64,000 nucleotides of DNA from assembly GCA_965657965.1 (NCBI GenBank), contig CBFHQM010000001.1, positions 1 to 64,000 on the forward strand. The letters run 5' to 3'. The position numbers were made by a program, and so were the translations under genes. The notes below the pieces were generated by a model, which was not told the DNA's origin, made no database searches, and saw only the letters and a list, made by a program, of their open reading frames with translations. This DNA is from UBA8752 sp965657965. GTDB taxonomy: Bacteria > Bacteroidota > Bacteroidia > Flavobacteriales_D > Sanyastnellaceae. Positions 1 through 8,066 of the stretch are shown here, one piece after another; positions within the stretch are counted from its first letter, which is position 1; each line of letters opens with the position of its first letter.

Positions 1-1155
1 ATTCTGTCTGTGCTTCTCCACAGCGTTGAGAATGCAGCCCAGCCCGATGACTTTTCTTCGATCTGGCATGCCATGCTGTGGTCCATGTCGCAATACATTG
101 GCGACATCGGTGGATATGCCGATTTCGCGCCGATCACATCCACCGGAAAGCTTTTGGCCACCTGTGTGGGCATCCTGTCGATCGCCATTTTCGCAGTGCC
201 ATCCGGCATCATCGCCTCCGGATTTGTGGAGGAGATGGAAGAAGAGAAACAAGGCGAAGAGGTGGATCGACATGTCCGATTGATCGAATCCAGTTTTGCT
301 CCCACCAAGGTCAAAGCCTTGGGAAGACTGGCACTTCCGGTGCGCAGAAGGACGCTGCCTTTTCTTCAGTCCAAACTTGAGCTCACGCCCGAAGAAATCA
401 TGTTCGCGATTCGAGCATCCGATCAACTGAGACTGAAGTTTGAGAAATCATCCCCAGAGATGAAGGTCTACGACATGACTGTTGTAGAGCACTTCAAGAA
501 AAACCGCACTTATGGTTTTGAGACCCAACATGAAGGTGCAAAAATTCACGTCATCAACCCTCAAGGAAGGGCAGAACGTGGGATTTCTCACTTCGCCCTT
601 GCCATGGGGGAGGCGGGTCAGCACCACGTGGTCAGCAACGAAGTCTTTGCCGGCTCCGAGGTGCTTCAAGACCAAAAATGCAACGTCACAGTGAACCCGA
701 TCTTTGCCGGCGATGACGCCCTAGGATTCGAAGGGGCAGACGCCTTCATTGCGGACGCTGCAGGCGAAGTGAACTCCACGGAGGATTGGATCATCGTCCT
801 GCGGTCCTCTGCTGCACATCACGCCGCACAATTCCACGTTGTTTTCGGCGGTCAAAAAGGAAACACCACCATTGACGAGGTGGAGTCCCCCACCGTTCAG
901 CCCGAGTCAAAAGAGCAACTGCAGCGGTTTTTAGACCGTTTGAATTCTGAAATGACGGCACTGGGCCACAAGACTCAGACCCACGAGACATTCACAAACA
1001 CAAGCCCAAATCTGCTGCACCAACACCTATATCGAAAGACGGGTGCAAACGTGATATCCCTGTTCGTCTCCATTGAGCTGCTCTCAGCGCCGAAAAAGGG
1101 GTATTACGATGTACTCGCAGGCTTGGTCCCTGCGCTGCAGGAGTTGACAAGCTAA
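1..1155 (+). CDS. Voltage-gated-type ion channel, 5'-truncated, atypical selectivity filter
   Basis: The frame is open from base 1, so the N-terminus (probably S1-S5) lies outside the window. What remains begins with a pore helix and loop at about nt 60-140, followed by a hydrophobic helix (LLATCVGILSIAIFAVPSGI) that resembles S6 of six-TM potassium channels, then a soluble tail of about 300 residues I do not recognise. In the pore loop the potassium signature TVGYGD is not present. The segment reads SQYIGDIGGYADFAPIT, so GYGD is replaced by GYAD and the loop appears a few residues longer. The S6-like AVPSGI and the acidic VEEMEEEKQ linker fit the ion-transport family. Channel family is well supported; ion selectivity cannot be inferred. 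The gene converges on the ferredoxin gene with only 10 bases between stops. Confidence 0.75.
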   Translation: MLSVLLHSVENAAQPDDFSSIWHAMLWSMSQYIGDIGGYADFAPITSTGKLLATCVGILSIAIFAVPSGIIASGFVEEMEEEKQGEEVDRHVRLIESSFAPTKVKALGRLALPVRRRTLPFLQSKLELTPEEIMFAIRASDQLRLKFEKSSPEMKVYDMTVVEHFKKNRTYGFETQHEGAKIHVINPQGRAERGISHFALAMGEAGQHHVVSNEVFAGSEVLQDQKCNVTVNPIFAGDDALGFEGADAFIADAAGEVNSTEDWIIVLRSSAAHHAAQFHVVFGGQKGNTTIDEVESPTVQPESKEQLQRFLDRLNSEMTALGHKTQTHETFTNTSPNLLHQHLYRKTGANVISLFVSIELLSAPKKGYYDVLAGLVPALQELTS

Positions 1156-1165
1156 AGGGGTATAG

Positions 1166-1492
1166 TCACCCCACAGGGGCGAGTCGAATGACCATGCCTT
1201 CCATGTCATCCTTGAGCTGCAATTGGCATCCGAGGCGGCTGTTGTCCTCGACGTGAAAGGCCTCGTCCAACATGTCCTCTTCGTCATCCGACTTCTCAGG
1301 CAGAGTGCCCGAAGCCTCCTTCTCGACGTAGCAATGGCAACTGGCACACATGGCCATGCCGCCACATGTACCCTCCACGGGCAACTCTGCGCTTTTGCAA
1401 AGCTCCATGACGTTCATATTCATATCGGTGGGGGCCTCCAGCACGTGTGAAGTACCCTCTCGGTCGATGATGGTAACGTGAATGGTGGACAT
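1166..1492 (-). CDS. 2Fe-2S ferredoxin (adrenodoxin/plant-type fold)
   Basis: A 108-residue protein starting MSTIHVTII. Four cysteines sit in the classic spacing for one [2Fe-2S] cluster: C43, C49, C52 and C89, with the signature CGGMAMCASC. Acidic stretches around residues 65-85 are usual for docking to a reductase. The reading frame could begin further upstream, inside the neighbouring gene, but the ATG at 1492 lies two bases after the stop of the ferredoxin-NADP reductase gene and gives the normal family length, so I chose it. The tight spacing implies co-transcription and that the reductase at 1495-2502 is its electron donor. The likely role is electron supply in the cytosol to Fe-S or haem-related enzymes; the acceptor is not identified here. 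Confidence 0.92.
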   Translation of the reverse strand: MSTIHVTIIDREGTSHVLEAPTDMNMNVMELCKSAELPVEGTCGGMAMCASCHCYVEKEASGTLPEKSDDEEDMLDEAFHVEDNSRLGCQLQLKDDMEGMVIRLAPVG

Positions 1493-1494
1493 AC

Positions 1495-2502
1495 TTAGAA
1501 TCCGTTGACTCCGTTCACCGTCGTGTATTTGAGCACGAGGTTTTTGTCGGGGTAAATGCGTTTGAAGGCGCTTTGCACCATCAATGTGGCCTCGTGGAAG
1601 CCGCACAAGATGAGCTTGAGCTTGCCCGGGTATGTGTTGATGTCGCCAATGGCGTAAATGCCCTCAACATTGGTGCTGTAGTCCAGGGTGTCGACTTCAA
1701 TGGCATTCTTGGTGATGTTGAGGTTCCAATCGGCGATCGGTCCCAGCTTTGGGCTCAATCCAAACAGAGGCACCCAGTGGTCTGTGGCCAACTGAATCTC
1801 CCCTTCGGTTTTGTGCTTCACAGTGAGTCCATCGAGGTGGCCTTCGCCCTGCACGCCCACAACCTCACCGTTGGTCAGCAATCGAATGCGTCCCGCTGCC
1901 GCCAGGTCCAATACTTTTTGGACGCTGTCTGGATGACCCCGGAAACCCTCTCTCCTGTGGACAAGCGTTACCTCGGATGCCACTCCGTCTGCCAAGAAGT
2001 TGGTCCAATCCAAAGCGCTGTCTCCACCGCCGCTGATGACCACCTTCTTTCCTCGGTAAAACTCGGGGTCTTTGATGATGTACTCCACCCCGTGGTCTTC
2101 GTATTCCGAAAGGCGCTCCACTGGCGGTTTTCTCGGCTCGAAACAGCCCAATCCACCGGCAATCGCGATGATCGGCGCACGGTGCTTCGTCCCGCGATTG
2201 GTGGTCAAGATGAACTGACCTTCCGCGTCCTTGACAATGGTTTCGGCTCGCTCTCCAAGTGTAAAACCAGGTTTGAATGGCGCCGCCTGCTCCATCAACC
2301 GATCCACCAAATCGCCCGCCAAGATCTCGGGGTAAGCCGGGATGTCGAAAATGGGCTTCTTCGGATAAATTTCAGCACACTGCCCGCCCGCTTGGGGCAA
2401 GGCGTCAATCAGGTGGCACTTGAGCTTCAAGAGACCAGCTTCGAAAACGGTAAAAAGACCGCAAGGTCCGGCACCGATAATGAGGATGTCCGTTTGGATC
2501 AT
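1495..2502 (-). CDS. Ferredoxin--NADP+ reductase, thioredoxin-reductase-like type
   Basis: A 335-residue flavoprotein. An N-terminal FAD-binding GxGxxG motif (GAGPCG, residues 10-15) and a second nucleotide motif for NADPH (VVISGGGDSALDW, residues 154-166) define the two-Rossmann pyridine-nucleotide reductase fold. The redox-active CxxC of thioredoxin reductase is absent from the NADPH domain, which is how YumC-type ferredoxin-NADP reductases differ from thioredoxin reductase. The C-terminal YAIGDINTYPGK segment is the conserved FAD-contact motif of the family. It would oxidise NADPH and reduce the ferredoxin encoded two bases downstream, a genomic pairing that strengthens the assignment. Function as a reductase is near certain; the exact partner is inferred from context. 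Confidence 0.9.
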   Translation of the reverse strand: MIQTDILIIGAGPCGLFTVFEAGLLKLKCHLIDALPQAGGQCAEIYPKKPIFDIPAYPEILAGDLVDRLMEQAAPFKPGFTLGERAETIVKDAEGQFILTTNRGTKHRAPIIAIAGGLGCFEPRKPPVERLSEYEDHGVEYIIKDPEFYRGKKVVISGGGDSALDWTNFLADGVASEVTLVHRREGFRGHPDSVQKVLDLAAAGRIRLLTNGEVVGVQGEGHLDGLTVKHKTEGEIQLATDHWVPLFGLSPKLGPIADWNLNITKNAIEVDTLDYSTNVEGIYAIGDINTYPGKLKLILCGFHEATLMVQSAFKRIYPDKNLVLKYTTVNGVNGF

Positions 2503-2569
2503 GATGTAGGCGCTGCGAAGGTAGGATTCCTTGGCGGCTCTTGGTGCAACAAGAACAAGCTGAAGGTGT

Positions 2570-2842
2570 TCAACCCTGAGCCGAAGCCGGCATGTTGACC
2601 GCGATCACTTTGGTGACCTCTGGTACCGCCCGGCGCACCGCCTCTTCTACCCCAGCCTTCATGGTCATGGCCGCTTGGGCACAATGTGCGCATGCCCCCT
2701 GAAGTTCCACCTCGACGGTCAAGTCCTCTTTGACATCCACCACGCGAATGTCCCCGCCATCTGACCTTAAAAATGGCCGCAACTCTTCCAATGCCAAATC
2801 AATTCGGCGACTCAGTTCTTCGCGATGCTCACCCAAGACCAT
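2570..2842 (-). CDS. NifU-like Fe-S cluster scaffold/carrier protein
   Basis: A 90-residue protein consisting only of the NifU C-terminal (Nfu) domain. The conserved LRPFLRSDGGDIRVVDV segment and the single CxxC pair (C51, C54 in GACAHC) are the cluster-binding hallmarks; in related Nfu proteins two subunits share a [4Fe-4S] or [2Fe-2S] cluster through these cysteines. It follows the Mrp-type ATPase gene by 9 bases, and the ferredoxin pair lies downstream, so the four genes look like one Fe-S/redox transcription unit. The start at 2842 is preceded by TAAATTG four to five bases upstream, a -7-like box that would make the mRNA leaderless if used. Confidence 0.9.
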   Translation of the reverse strand: MVLGEHREELSRRIDLALEELRPFLRSDGGDIRVVDVKEDLTVEVELQGACAHCAQAAMTMKAGVEEAVRRAVPEVTKVIAVNMPASAQG

Positions 2843-2851
2843 GGCTGCAAT

Positions 2852-3967
2852 TTACGACGGACGGTCCTCTGCCGGGGACGTCGACAAATTGGCAAGTGTC
2901 TCCAACATTCTATCGGTGACCGATGCAATGGCCAAGGCCGCCTCCGTGCCCTCTTGCAAAGCCGCGGGCCTTCCTGCGTCACCTGCCTCCCGAATGTCCT
3001 GAATCAAGGGCAATTCACCGAGAAACGGCGTGCCGGATGCCTCGGCGTACCGCTTGACCCCATCCCTACCAAACAGGTGATACTTGCGGTCCGGCATGTC
3101 TGGCGGTGAGAAATACGCCATGTTTTCGACCAAACCGAGCACGGGGACATTGATGCTCTCCAGCTCAAACATGGACACCCCCTTGCGGGCATCAGCCAGG
3201 GCAATGTCCTGCGGTGTACTCACCACCACAACACCACTCAATGGCACTTGCTGCACCAGCGACAAGTGAACATCCCCTGTACCTGGCGGCAAATCAACCA
3301 GCATAAAGTCCAGCTTGCCCCAATCGCCATCGGTAAACAATTGCCCCAAAGCCTTGGACGCCATTGGACCCCGCCAGACAATAGCCTGCTCGGGGTCGGC
3401 AAAGAACCCTATGCTCAGCAACTTTACGCCATGCGCCTCGACAGGAGACATCATAGGCTTACCTGCATGGTCCACAGGTTGTGGCTTTTCGCGCACCACA
3501 TCGAACATGGTCGGCATGCTCGGGCCGTGAATGTCGGCGTCGACCAAGCCCACCCTAAATCCACGTTTGGCCAATTCTACGGCCATGTTGGCAGTGACTG
3601 TACTTTTTCCAACGCCGCCTTTGCCACTGGCGATGGCGATCACATGGGCCACGCCTGGCAACACTTTCCGGGTGTCTACCGTCCGTTCATTTTCGCCCAA
3701 CGGCACCACCTCAATTTCGGCAGACACCTTACCTCCAAGGCGGGTACCGAGTTTTTCGAGTGCAAACTCCACCGCTTCTTTCATGCGCTGGCGCGCGTGC
3801 ATGGCGGGACTGGACGACTTGATACGCAAGCGCACCGACGCGCCACTTGCGCCGCTTTCCAATGCCAAGACCTCAGCCAAGCCCAAGCTGACCAAGTCCT
3901 TTCCCAATTCGGGTTCTATGACCCCCGACAGGGCGTCGAGTAGGATCTCCTGATTCAATGCGTCCAT
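2852..3967 (-). CDS. Mrp/NBP35-family iron-sulfur cluster carrier ATPase
   Basis: A 371-residue protein with an N-terminal MIP18 (DUF59) domain (about residues 5-90) and a ParA/MinD-like P-loop ATPase domain with the deviant Walker A GKGGVGKST at 115-123, and FMLVDLPPGTGD as Walker B. Members of the family (ApbC/Mrp) load or transfer Fe-S clusters in an ATP-dependent way. The CxxC found near the C-terminus of enterobacterial Mrp is not visible here; the equivalent place reads ENMAYFSPPDMPDRKY, which I recall as usual for Bacteroidota members, so cluster binding may use other residues or the adjacent Nfu protein. It lies between the alkyltransferase-like gene (3 bases) and the NifU-like gene (9 bases), suggesting one operon. 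Confidence 0.92.
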   Translation of the reverse strand: MDALNQEILLDALSGVIEPELGKDLVSLGLAEVLALESGASGASVRLRIKSSSPAMHARQRMKEAVEFALEKLGTRLGGKVSAEIEVVPLGENERTVDTRKVLPGVAHVIAIASGKGGVGKSTVTANMAVELAKRGFRVGLVDADIHGPSMPTMFDVVREKPQPVDHAGKPMMSPVEAHGVKLLSIGFFADPEQAIVWRGPMASKALGQLFTDGDWGKLDFMLVDLPPGTGDVHLSLVQQVPLSGVVVVSTPQDIALADARKGVSMFELESINVPVLGLVENMAYFSPPDMPDRKYHLFGRDGVKRYAEASGTPFLGELPLIQDIREAGDAGRPAALQEGTEAALAIASVTDRMLETLANLSTSPAEDRPS

Positions 3968-3970
3968 GGT

Positions 3971-4342
3971 TCAAAGTTCGGTGGATGGGTCCCAGAAATG
4001 CGCATCGAAGTCCACGACTTGGTCGGTTTCAACGCAAATGCCCTCAGCCACGAGTCGCTCCGCCATGATCGTTGGGGTTGGAAAATGCATTCTCCCGCTG
4101 AGCACCCCCAGCCGATTCACCACCCGGTGGGCGGGCACGGCCGGTACTTTTTCATCCAATTGCAAGGCGCGGTTCATCGCCCAACCAACCATCCGGCTCG
4201 ACCTGCTGGCGCCCAGGTAACGTGCAATCGCGCCGTAACTCGTCACCCGCCCCGCGGGAATCAAGCAAGCCACGGCATGAACGTCCTTTTCGAACTGCAC
4301 ACTCCCCGGCTTGGCCGTTGCGCTCCCAGGACCTCTGGTCAT
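3971..4342 (-). CDS. Alkyltransferase-like (MGMT-family) DNA-lesion-binding protein without active cysteine
   Basis: About 123 residues from the ATG at 4342, whose ATGA overlaps the stop of trmB; a longer in-frame start exists but would lie deep inside trmB. The winged-helix DNA-binding part of O6-alkylguanine-DNA alkyltransferase is recognisable (GRVTSYGAIARYLG, SSRMVGWAMNR). The catalytic PCHR motif reads PAHR, so the acceptor cysteine is alanine and methyl transfer is impossible. ATL proteins of this kind bind O6-alkylguanine and flag it for nucleotide excision repair. The translation coupling to trmB and the short gap to mrp show it is part of the same minus-strand operon; no functional link to those is evident. 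Confidence 0.88.
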   Translation of the reverse strand: MTRGPGSATAKPGSVQFEKDVHAVACLIPAGRVTSYGAIARYLGASRSSRMVGWAMNRALQLDEKVPAVPAHRVVNRLGVLSGRMHFPTPTIMAERLVAEGICVETDQVVDFDAHFWDPSTEL

Positions 4343-5022
4343 GCCTGAGTTCGGAGGTAATGAATTTTCCGGCCTTCCTCGAGCCACCGCTGCTCGTAGT
4401 ACGTTCGAATGTGAAGCACATCGGCAAAATCCGGATCCACCCTGTGCACCAAATCTGCATACACATCTTGAGAGTCTTCCAAAATCGGGAATCCCGCCTG
4501 CTCCCAACCCGCCTTGGAAAGTTCATAAAGCAAGGGACTGTCGCTTTTGACGTGAATGAATCCTCCCTTTGGCATGAACGTTCGGTACCGTTCAAGAAAC
4601 AGTTCCGAAGTAATGCGCTTGGTTCCCTTTTCGTCTTTTGGTTGTGGATCTGAGAAGGTGAGCCAGACTTCGCTGACTTCTTCAGGCCCAAAAAAGTTTT
4701 GGACGAATTCAATGCGGGTGCGAAGAAAGGCGACGTTGTTCAAGCCCTCTTGCTCACTGGTTTTCGCCCCACGCCAAAATCGGTGTCCTTTGATGTCCAC
4801 GCCAATAAAATTGACATTGGGGTTCCGGCGCGCCAGCCCGACGGTATACTCGCCTTTTCCACAGCCCAACTCGAGGACAATGGGGTGATCATTGCCAAAC
4901 ACATTTTTCGCCCAAGCACCCTTGTTTAGCGTCGCCCCATCCACAATGGATTGAAGATCCGGCTCAAACACGTGCGAAAACTCTGCGTTCTCATTCCACT
5001 TCCAAAGCTTGCCTTTGCCCAT
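4339..5022 (-). CDS. trmB: tRNA (guanine-N7-)-methyltransferase
   Basis: 227 residues, the usual TrmB length. The S-adenosylmethionine site is LELGCGKGEYTVGLA (residues 49-63), followed by the acidic ribose contact FIGVDIKG, and the TrmB-specific TFSDPQPKDEKGTKR motif near residue 140 that is involved in catalysis and tRNA binding. It would methylate G46 in the variable loop of tRNAs. It is the first gene of a minus-strand run continuing into the alkyltransferase-like gene through an ATGA overlap. The start at 5022 is preceded six bases upstream by TAATTTCG, a Bacteroidota -7-like box; the glycosyltransferase gene diverges from here with only 20 bases between starts. Confidence 0.95.
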   Translation of the reverse strand: MGKGKLWKWNENAEFSHVFEPDLQSIVDGATLNKGAWAKNVFGNDHPIVLELGCGKGEYTVGLARRNPNVNFIGVDIKGHRFWRGAKTSEQEGLNNVAFLRTRIEFVQNFFGPEEVSEVWLTFSDPQPKDEKGTKRITSELFLERYRTFMPKGGFIHVKSDSPLLYELSKAGWEQAGFPILEDSQDVYADLVHRVDPDFADVLHIRTYYEQRWLEEGRKIHYLRTQA

Positions 5023-5042
5023 GAAGCGCGAAATTACACCCC

Positions 5043-6239
5043 ATGGCCGGTGTCACACCAACCACAATCAGCAAGAACCGTCCCCATGTGCTTTTTGCCA
5101 TCCTCGATTGGGGCTTGGGGCACGCCACCCGCACTTGGCCGCTCATTCTCGCGGCGCGACAATCCGGGGCGCAGGTTACTGTGGCTTCTCGCGGGCCAGC
5201 CGCCGAGTGGTTGCAAAGCCGCATGAATGCCGTCATGGCCGAAGAGGCCCCCGCTGGACAATTGCCCAAGCCTTGGATCTGTCTCCCAAAACCGGGAACC
5301 CACATTCAGTATGCACCGGGAAGATGGACCTCCATCAAAATTGCAGGGCAATTGCCCTCGTTTTTACGCAGCATTTCGGCAGAAAAAAGATGGTTAAGTG
5401 CACAACTGGCTACAGGTTCCATCACCCATGTCGTCAGTGACAATTGTTATGGCGCCTGTCCGGCCCGCCTCGGGGTCTCCTCCGCTTTAATGACCCACCA
5501 AATCGCGCCTCCAACACCTTGGTGGCTTCGCGCACTGGCCAACCGACAAATTCGACGTTGGGCCCGACCGTTTGACGAGGTGTGGGTGCCCGACCTCGAC
5601 CACGGCGTGCTTGCTGGCCGCTTGTCTGTTGCCAAAGTGCCAGCTGTTCGATTTGTGGGTGCATTGAGTCGATTTATGCCCGGAATCGATGGGCTTGGAA
5701 AGGCCATAAACGCCGAGAACATAAAAGGTGCTTCGGAGAAATCGCCCCCGCTCGTGGGCATGGTCAGCGGGCCCGAACCACAACGGTCCTTGATGGAAAA
5801 AGCCTTGATTGCCTGCTTTTTGCGAGACGGGAGGCCCGCTGTGATTTTTTCGGGCAAACCCGAAGGTGGAAACCGCTCCGAAGGGCAGGTTCAGATCGTT
5901 TACCATGCCTGCGACGCCCACATTCGGCAAGCGCTTCTTCACGCAGAGTCCATCGTCTGCCGAAGCGGATACTCCAGCCTCATGGACCTCCTTGCTTTGA
6001 AGGTGGTGGCCACATTGGTTCCCACCCCAGGCCAACCTGAACAAGAACACCTTGCGCGCCACTGGGCAATGACATGGGGCTGGCGCGTTGTTCAACAGAA
6101 GGACCTCTCCGAATTCCACGCAGAAAAAGCCGAAGGCCGATTGCCCGCCACCGCGCACACTCAAGGGCAAGCCCTTTTTCCTTGGTTGCAAGCTTGGCTG
6201 TACCCGCACGACCCGGTTCCGATTAAATTGCAGGCATGA
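5043..6239 (+). CDS. Glycosyltransferase family protein (GT-B-like)
   Basis: 398 residues. The N-terminal FAILDWGLGHATRTWPL segment is the Gly-rich acceptor loop seen in the MurG/Glf-type GT-B glycosyltransferases of Bacteroidota, and a C-terminal nucleotide-sugar domain is suggested by CRSGYSSLMDLLALK and TPGQPEQEHLARHW (residues about 305-345), which resemble the sugar-nucleotide binding region of MurG-like enzymes. No signal peptide or TM segment is seen, so it is likely cytosolic or membrane-associated. Donor and acceptor cannot be read from the sequence. Its stop overlaps the tadA start by ATGA, so both are co-translated, without an obvious functional connection. Confidence 0.75.
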   Translation: MAGVTPTTISKNRPHVLFAILDWGLGHATRTWPLILAARQSGAQVTVASRGPAAEWLQSRMNAVMAEEAPAGQLPKPWICLPKPGTHIQYAPGRWTSIKIAGQLPSFLRSISAEKRWLSAQLATGSITHVVSDNCYGACPARLGVSSALMTHQIAPPTPWWLRALANRQIRRWARPFDEVWVPDLDHGVLAGRLSVAKVPAVRFVGALSRFMPGIDGLGKAINAENIKGASEKSPPLVGMVSGPEPQRSLMEKALIACFLRDGRPAVIFSGKPEGGNRSEGQVQIVYHACDAHIRQALLHAESIVCRSGYSSLMDLLALKVVATLVPTPGQPEQEHLARHWAMTWGWRVVQQKDLSEFHAEKAEGRLPATAHTQGQALFPWLQAWLYPHDPVPIKLQA

Positions 6240-6688
6240 CCGATGATGAGCGCTACATGCGGCAGGCTTTGGACCAAGCCCACCGTGCAGGTGAGATGGG
6301 CGAAGTTCCTGTTGGCGCAGTGATCGTGGCCGGTGGCCGGACGATTGCCAGGGCGCACAACCTGTGCGAACGGTTGCACGATTTTACGGCCCATGCCGAA
6401 ATGCAAGCCTTTACGTCGGCCAGTGAATACCTCGGTGGAAAATTCCTCGACAAGTGCACATTGTATGTGACCTTGGAGCCCTGCCCCATGTGCGCCGGCG
6501 CTGCATTCTGGACCCGAATTGGCCGAGTCGTTTACGGTGCAAAAGACCACAAACGGGGCGGTTTGGATTTCACCGGACAACGCGAAGAAGGGCTTCTGCA
6601 CCCCAAAACCGAACTCGTAGGGGGGGTCTTAGAGGCTGAATGTGCGGAGCTTCTCTCATCGTTCTTCGCTGCAAAGCGAAAAAACTGA
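6236..6688 (+). CDS. tadA: tRNA adenosine(34) deaminase / nucleoside deaminase
   Basis: 150 residues of the cytidine-deaminase fold. The zinc ligands and catalytic glutamate are present in HAEMQAF (H53, E55) and PCPMCAG (C83, C86). The order and spacing, together with the VPVGAVIV segment, match TadA, which converts adenosine to inosine at the wobble position of tRNA-Arg; free nucleoside or guanine deaminases share the motifs, so the exact substrate is inferred from length and overall similarity. It overlaps the preceding glycosyltransferase gene by four bases (ATGA) and is followed after 24 bases by mgtE, which has its own promoter box. Confidence 0.85.
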   Translation: MTDDERYMRQALDQAHRAGEMGEVPVGAVIVAGGRTIARAHNLCERLHDFTAHAEMQAFTSASEYLGGKFLDKCTLYVTLEPCPMCAGAAFWTRIGRVVYGAKDHKRGGLDFTGQREEGLLHPKTELVGGVLEAECAELLSSFFAAKRKN

Positions 6689-6700
6689 GCTTCCTCCGAG

Positions 6701-6708
6701 TACTTTTG
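6701..6708 (+). promoter_or_regulatory. Bacteroidota -7 promoter box before mgtE
   Basis: The sequence TACTTTTG matches the TAnnTTTG consensus exactly and ends four bases before the GTG of mgtE, so transcription would begin at or next to the start codon (leaderless mRNA). No clear -33 TTG was seen. Confidence 0.6.
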
Positions 6709-6712
6709 ACCC

Positions 6713-8065
6713 GTGGAGGACATTACCAGAGAATATCTGCAACTTCTTGAAGAAGAAATCAGTGGACGGAAGGACGACCTTCTTCGTGCGCGATTTGACG
6801 CCCTCCACCCTGCCGACATTGCAGAGCTGCTGGACCACTTGAACGATGAACAGGTTCAGTACCTCTGGAAACTCATTCACAAAGACGAACGCGGCGATGT
6901 CTTGATTGAACTGGAGGACGATGTCCGGGAGACCTTGCTGGCCTCCTTGACCAATCGGGAGATTGCCGAAGAAGTTCTCGAAAACATTGAGTCTGACGAC
7001 GCTGCAGACGTGGTGAGCGAGCTGCCAGAGGAACGCGCAGAGGAAGTAATTGCACAACTCGACACGGAGGACCGGGAAGACCTGCTCACGTTGTTGCGCT
7101 ACCCCGAAGGCACCGCTGGCGCTCTCATGGGCACCGAGTTGATTCGCGTCGAGATGGAGTGGACGGTCGCACAGGCCATCCGTGAAATGCGCCAGCAGGC
7201 GGAAAATGTGGAGACCTTCCACAGCGTGTATGTGGTCAACACAGCCGGTCAAATTTTGGGACGTCTTTCACTAAAACGCCTGTTGCTGACCGCATCAAGC
7301 ACGCGGAGTACAATTGGGGACCTGTTTCAAGAAGACGACACCCGAACGGTAAAGGTGGACGACCCCGATGAAAAGGTGGTCCAGCTCATGAAAAAGTACG
7401 ACTTGGTCGCCCTTCCTGTAGTGGACGATCACAACCGTTTGCTGGGCCGCATCACGATTGATGATGTAGTCGACCTCATGGAAGAGGAGGCCGAAAAAGA
7501 CTACCAACTCGCCAGTGGACTGAGCGACGACGTCGAGAGCGACGACTCTCTCTGGGACTTGACCCGTGCCCGCCTGCCCTGGTTGCTCATCGGATTGTTT
7601 GGCGGCTTAGCGGGTGCCTATGTGATTGGCATTTTTGACATTGAACGCTTTCCGTCCATGGCGCTCTTTATCCCGCTCATTGCGGCCATGGGAGGCAATG
7701 TGGGGGTTCAATCCGCTGCCATTGTCGTGCAGGGATTGGCCGCCGGAAAAAGCCCCACCGATGCCAGGCTCCTCCCGCGTTTGCTCAAAGAACTTTCTGT
7801 TGCCTTGCTCAACGGTTCAATCTGTGCCCTGGTGATTTTGGGTGCCAGCCTCACCTTGGGATATGGGTTCAATCTTTCGCTGACTGTGAGCATGTCTCTG
7901 ATCGCTGTCATTGTCTTCGCCGCCCTGTTTGGCACCTTCGTCCCGTTGACGCTCGATAAGTTCAAAATTGACCCCGCATTGGCTACGGGGCCATTCATCA
8001 CCACAGCCAACGACATCATTGGGTTGATCATCTACTTCGGCATTGGGGTTCTGATGGCCGTTTAA
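6713..8065 (+). CDS. mgtE: Magnesium transporter MgtE
   Basis: 450 residues with the full MgtE layout: an acidic N-terminal superhelical domain (about 1-130, ending in DREDLLTLLRYPEGTAGALM), a pair of CBS domains (about 135-255, with LPVVDDHNRLLGRITIDDVVD), a connecting helix, and five transmembrane segments (about 285-450) including the PLIAAMGGNVGVQSAAI pore-lining region. In studied homologues the N and CBS domains sense cytosolic Mg2+ and close the pore. The start is GTG; an exact -7 box (6701-6708) lies just before it, and no upstream leader is available for a Mg2+-sensing riboswitch. The stop is one base before the 2-hydroxyacid dehydrogenase ATG, so the two are co-transcribed. Confidence 0.96.
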   Translation: MEDITREYLQLLEEEISGRKDDLLRARFDALHPADIAELLDHLNDEQVQYLWKLIHKDERGDVLIELEDDVRETLLASLTNREIAEEVLENIESDDAADVVSELPEERAEEVIAQLDTEDREDLLTLLRYPEGTAGALMGTELIRVEMEWTVAQAIREMRQQAENVETFHSVYVVNTAGQILGRLSLKRLLLTASSTRSTIGDLFQEDDTRTVKVDDPDEKVVQLMKKYDLVALPVVDDHNRLLGRITIDDVVDLMEEEAEKDYQLASGLSDDVESDDSLWDLTRARLPWLLIGLFGGLAGAYVIGIFDIERFPSMALFIPLIAAMGGNVGVQSAAIVVQGLAAGKSPTDARLLPRLLKELSVALLNGSICALVILGASLTLGYGFNLSLTVSMSLIAVIVFAALFGTFVPLTLDKFKIDPALATGPFITTANDIIGLIIYFGIGVLMAV

Positions 8066-8066
8066 G

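Noticed and set aside
1573..2598. Open frame of about 340 codons on the + strand opposite the ferredoxin reductase gene
   Set aside because: No conserved motif; the minus-strand gene has clear FAD and NADPH motifs.
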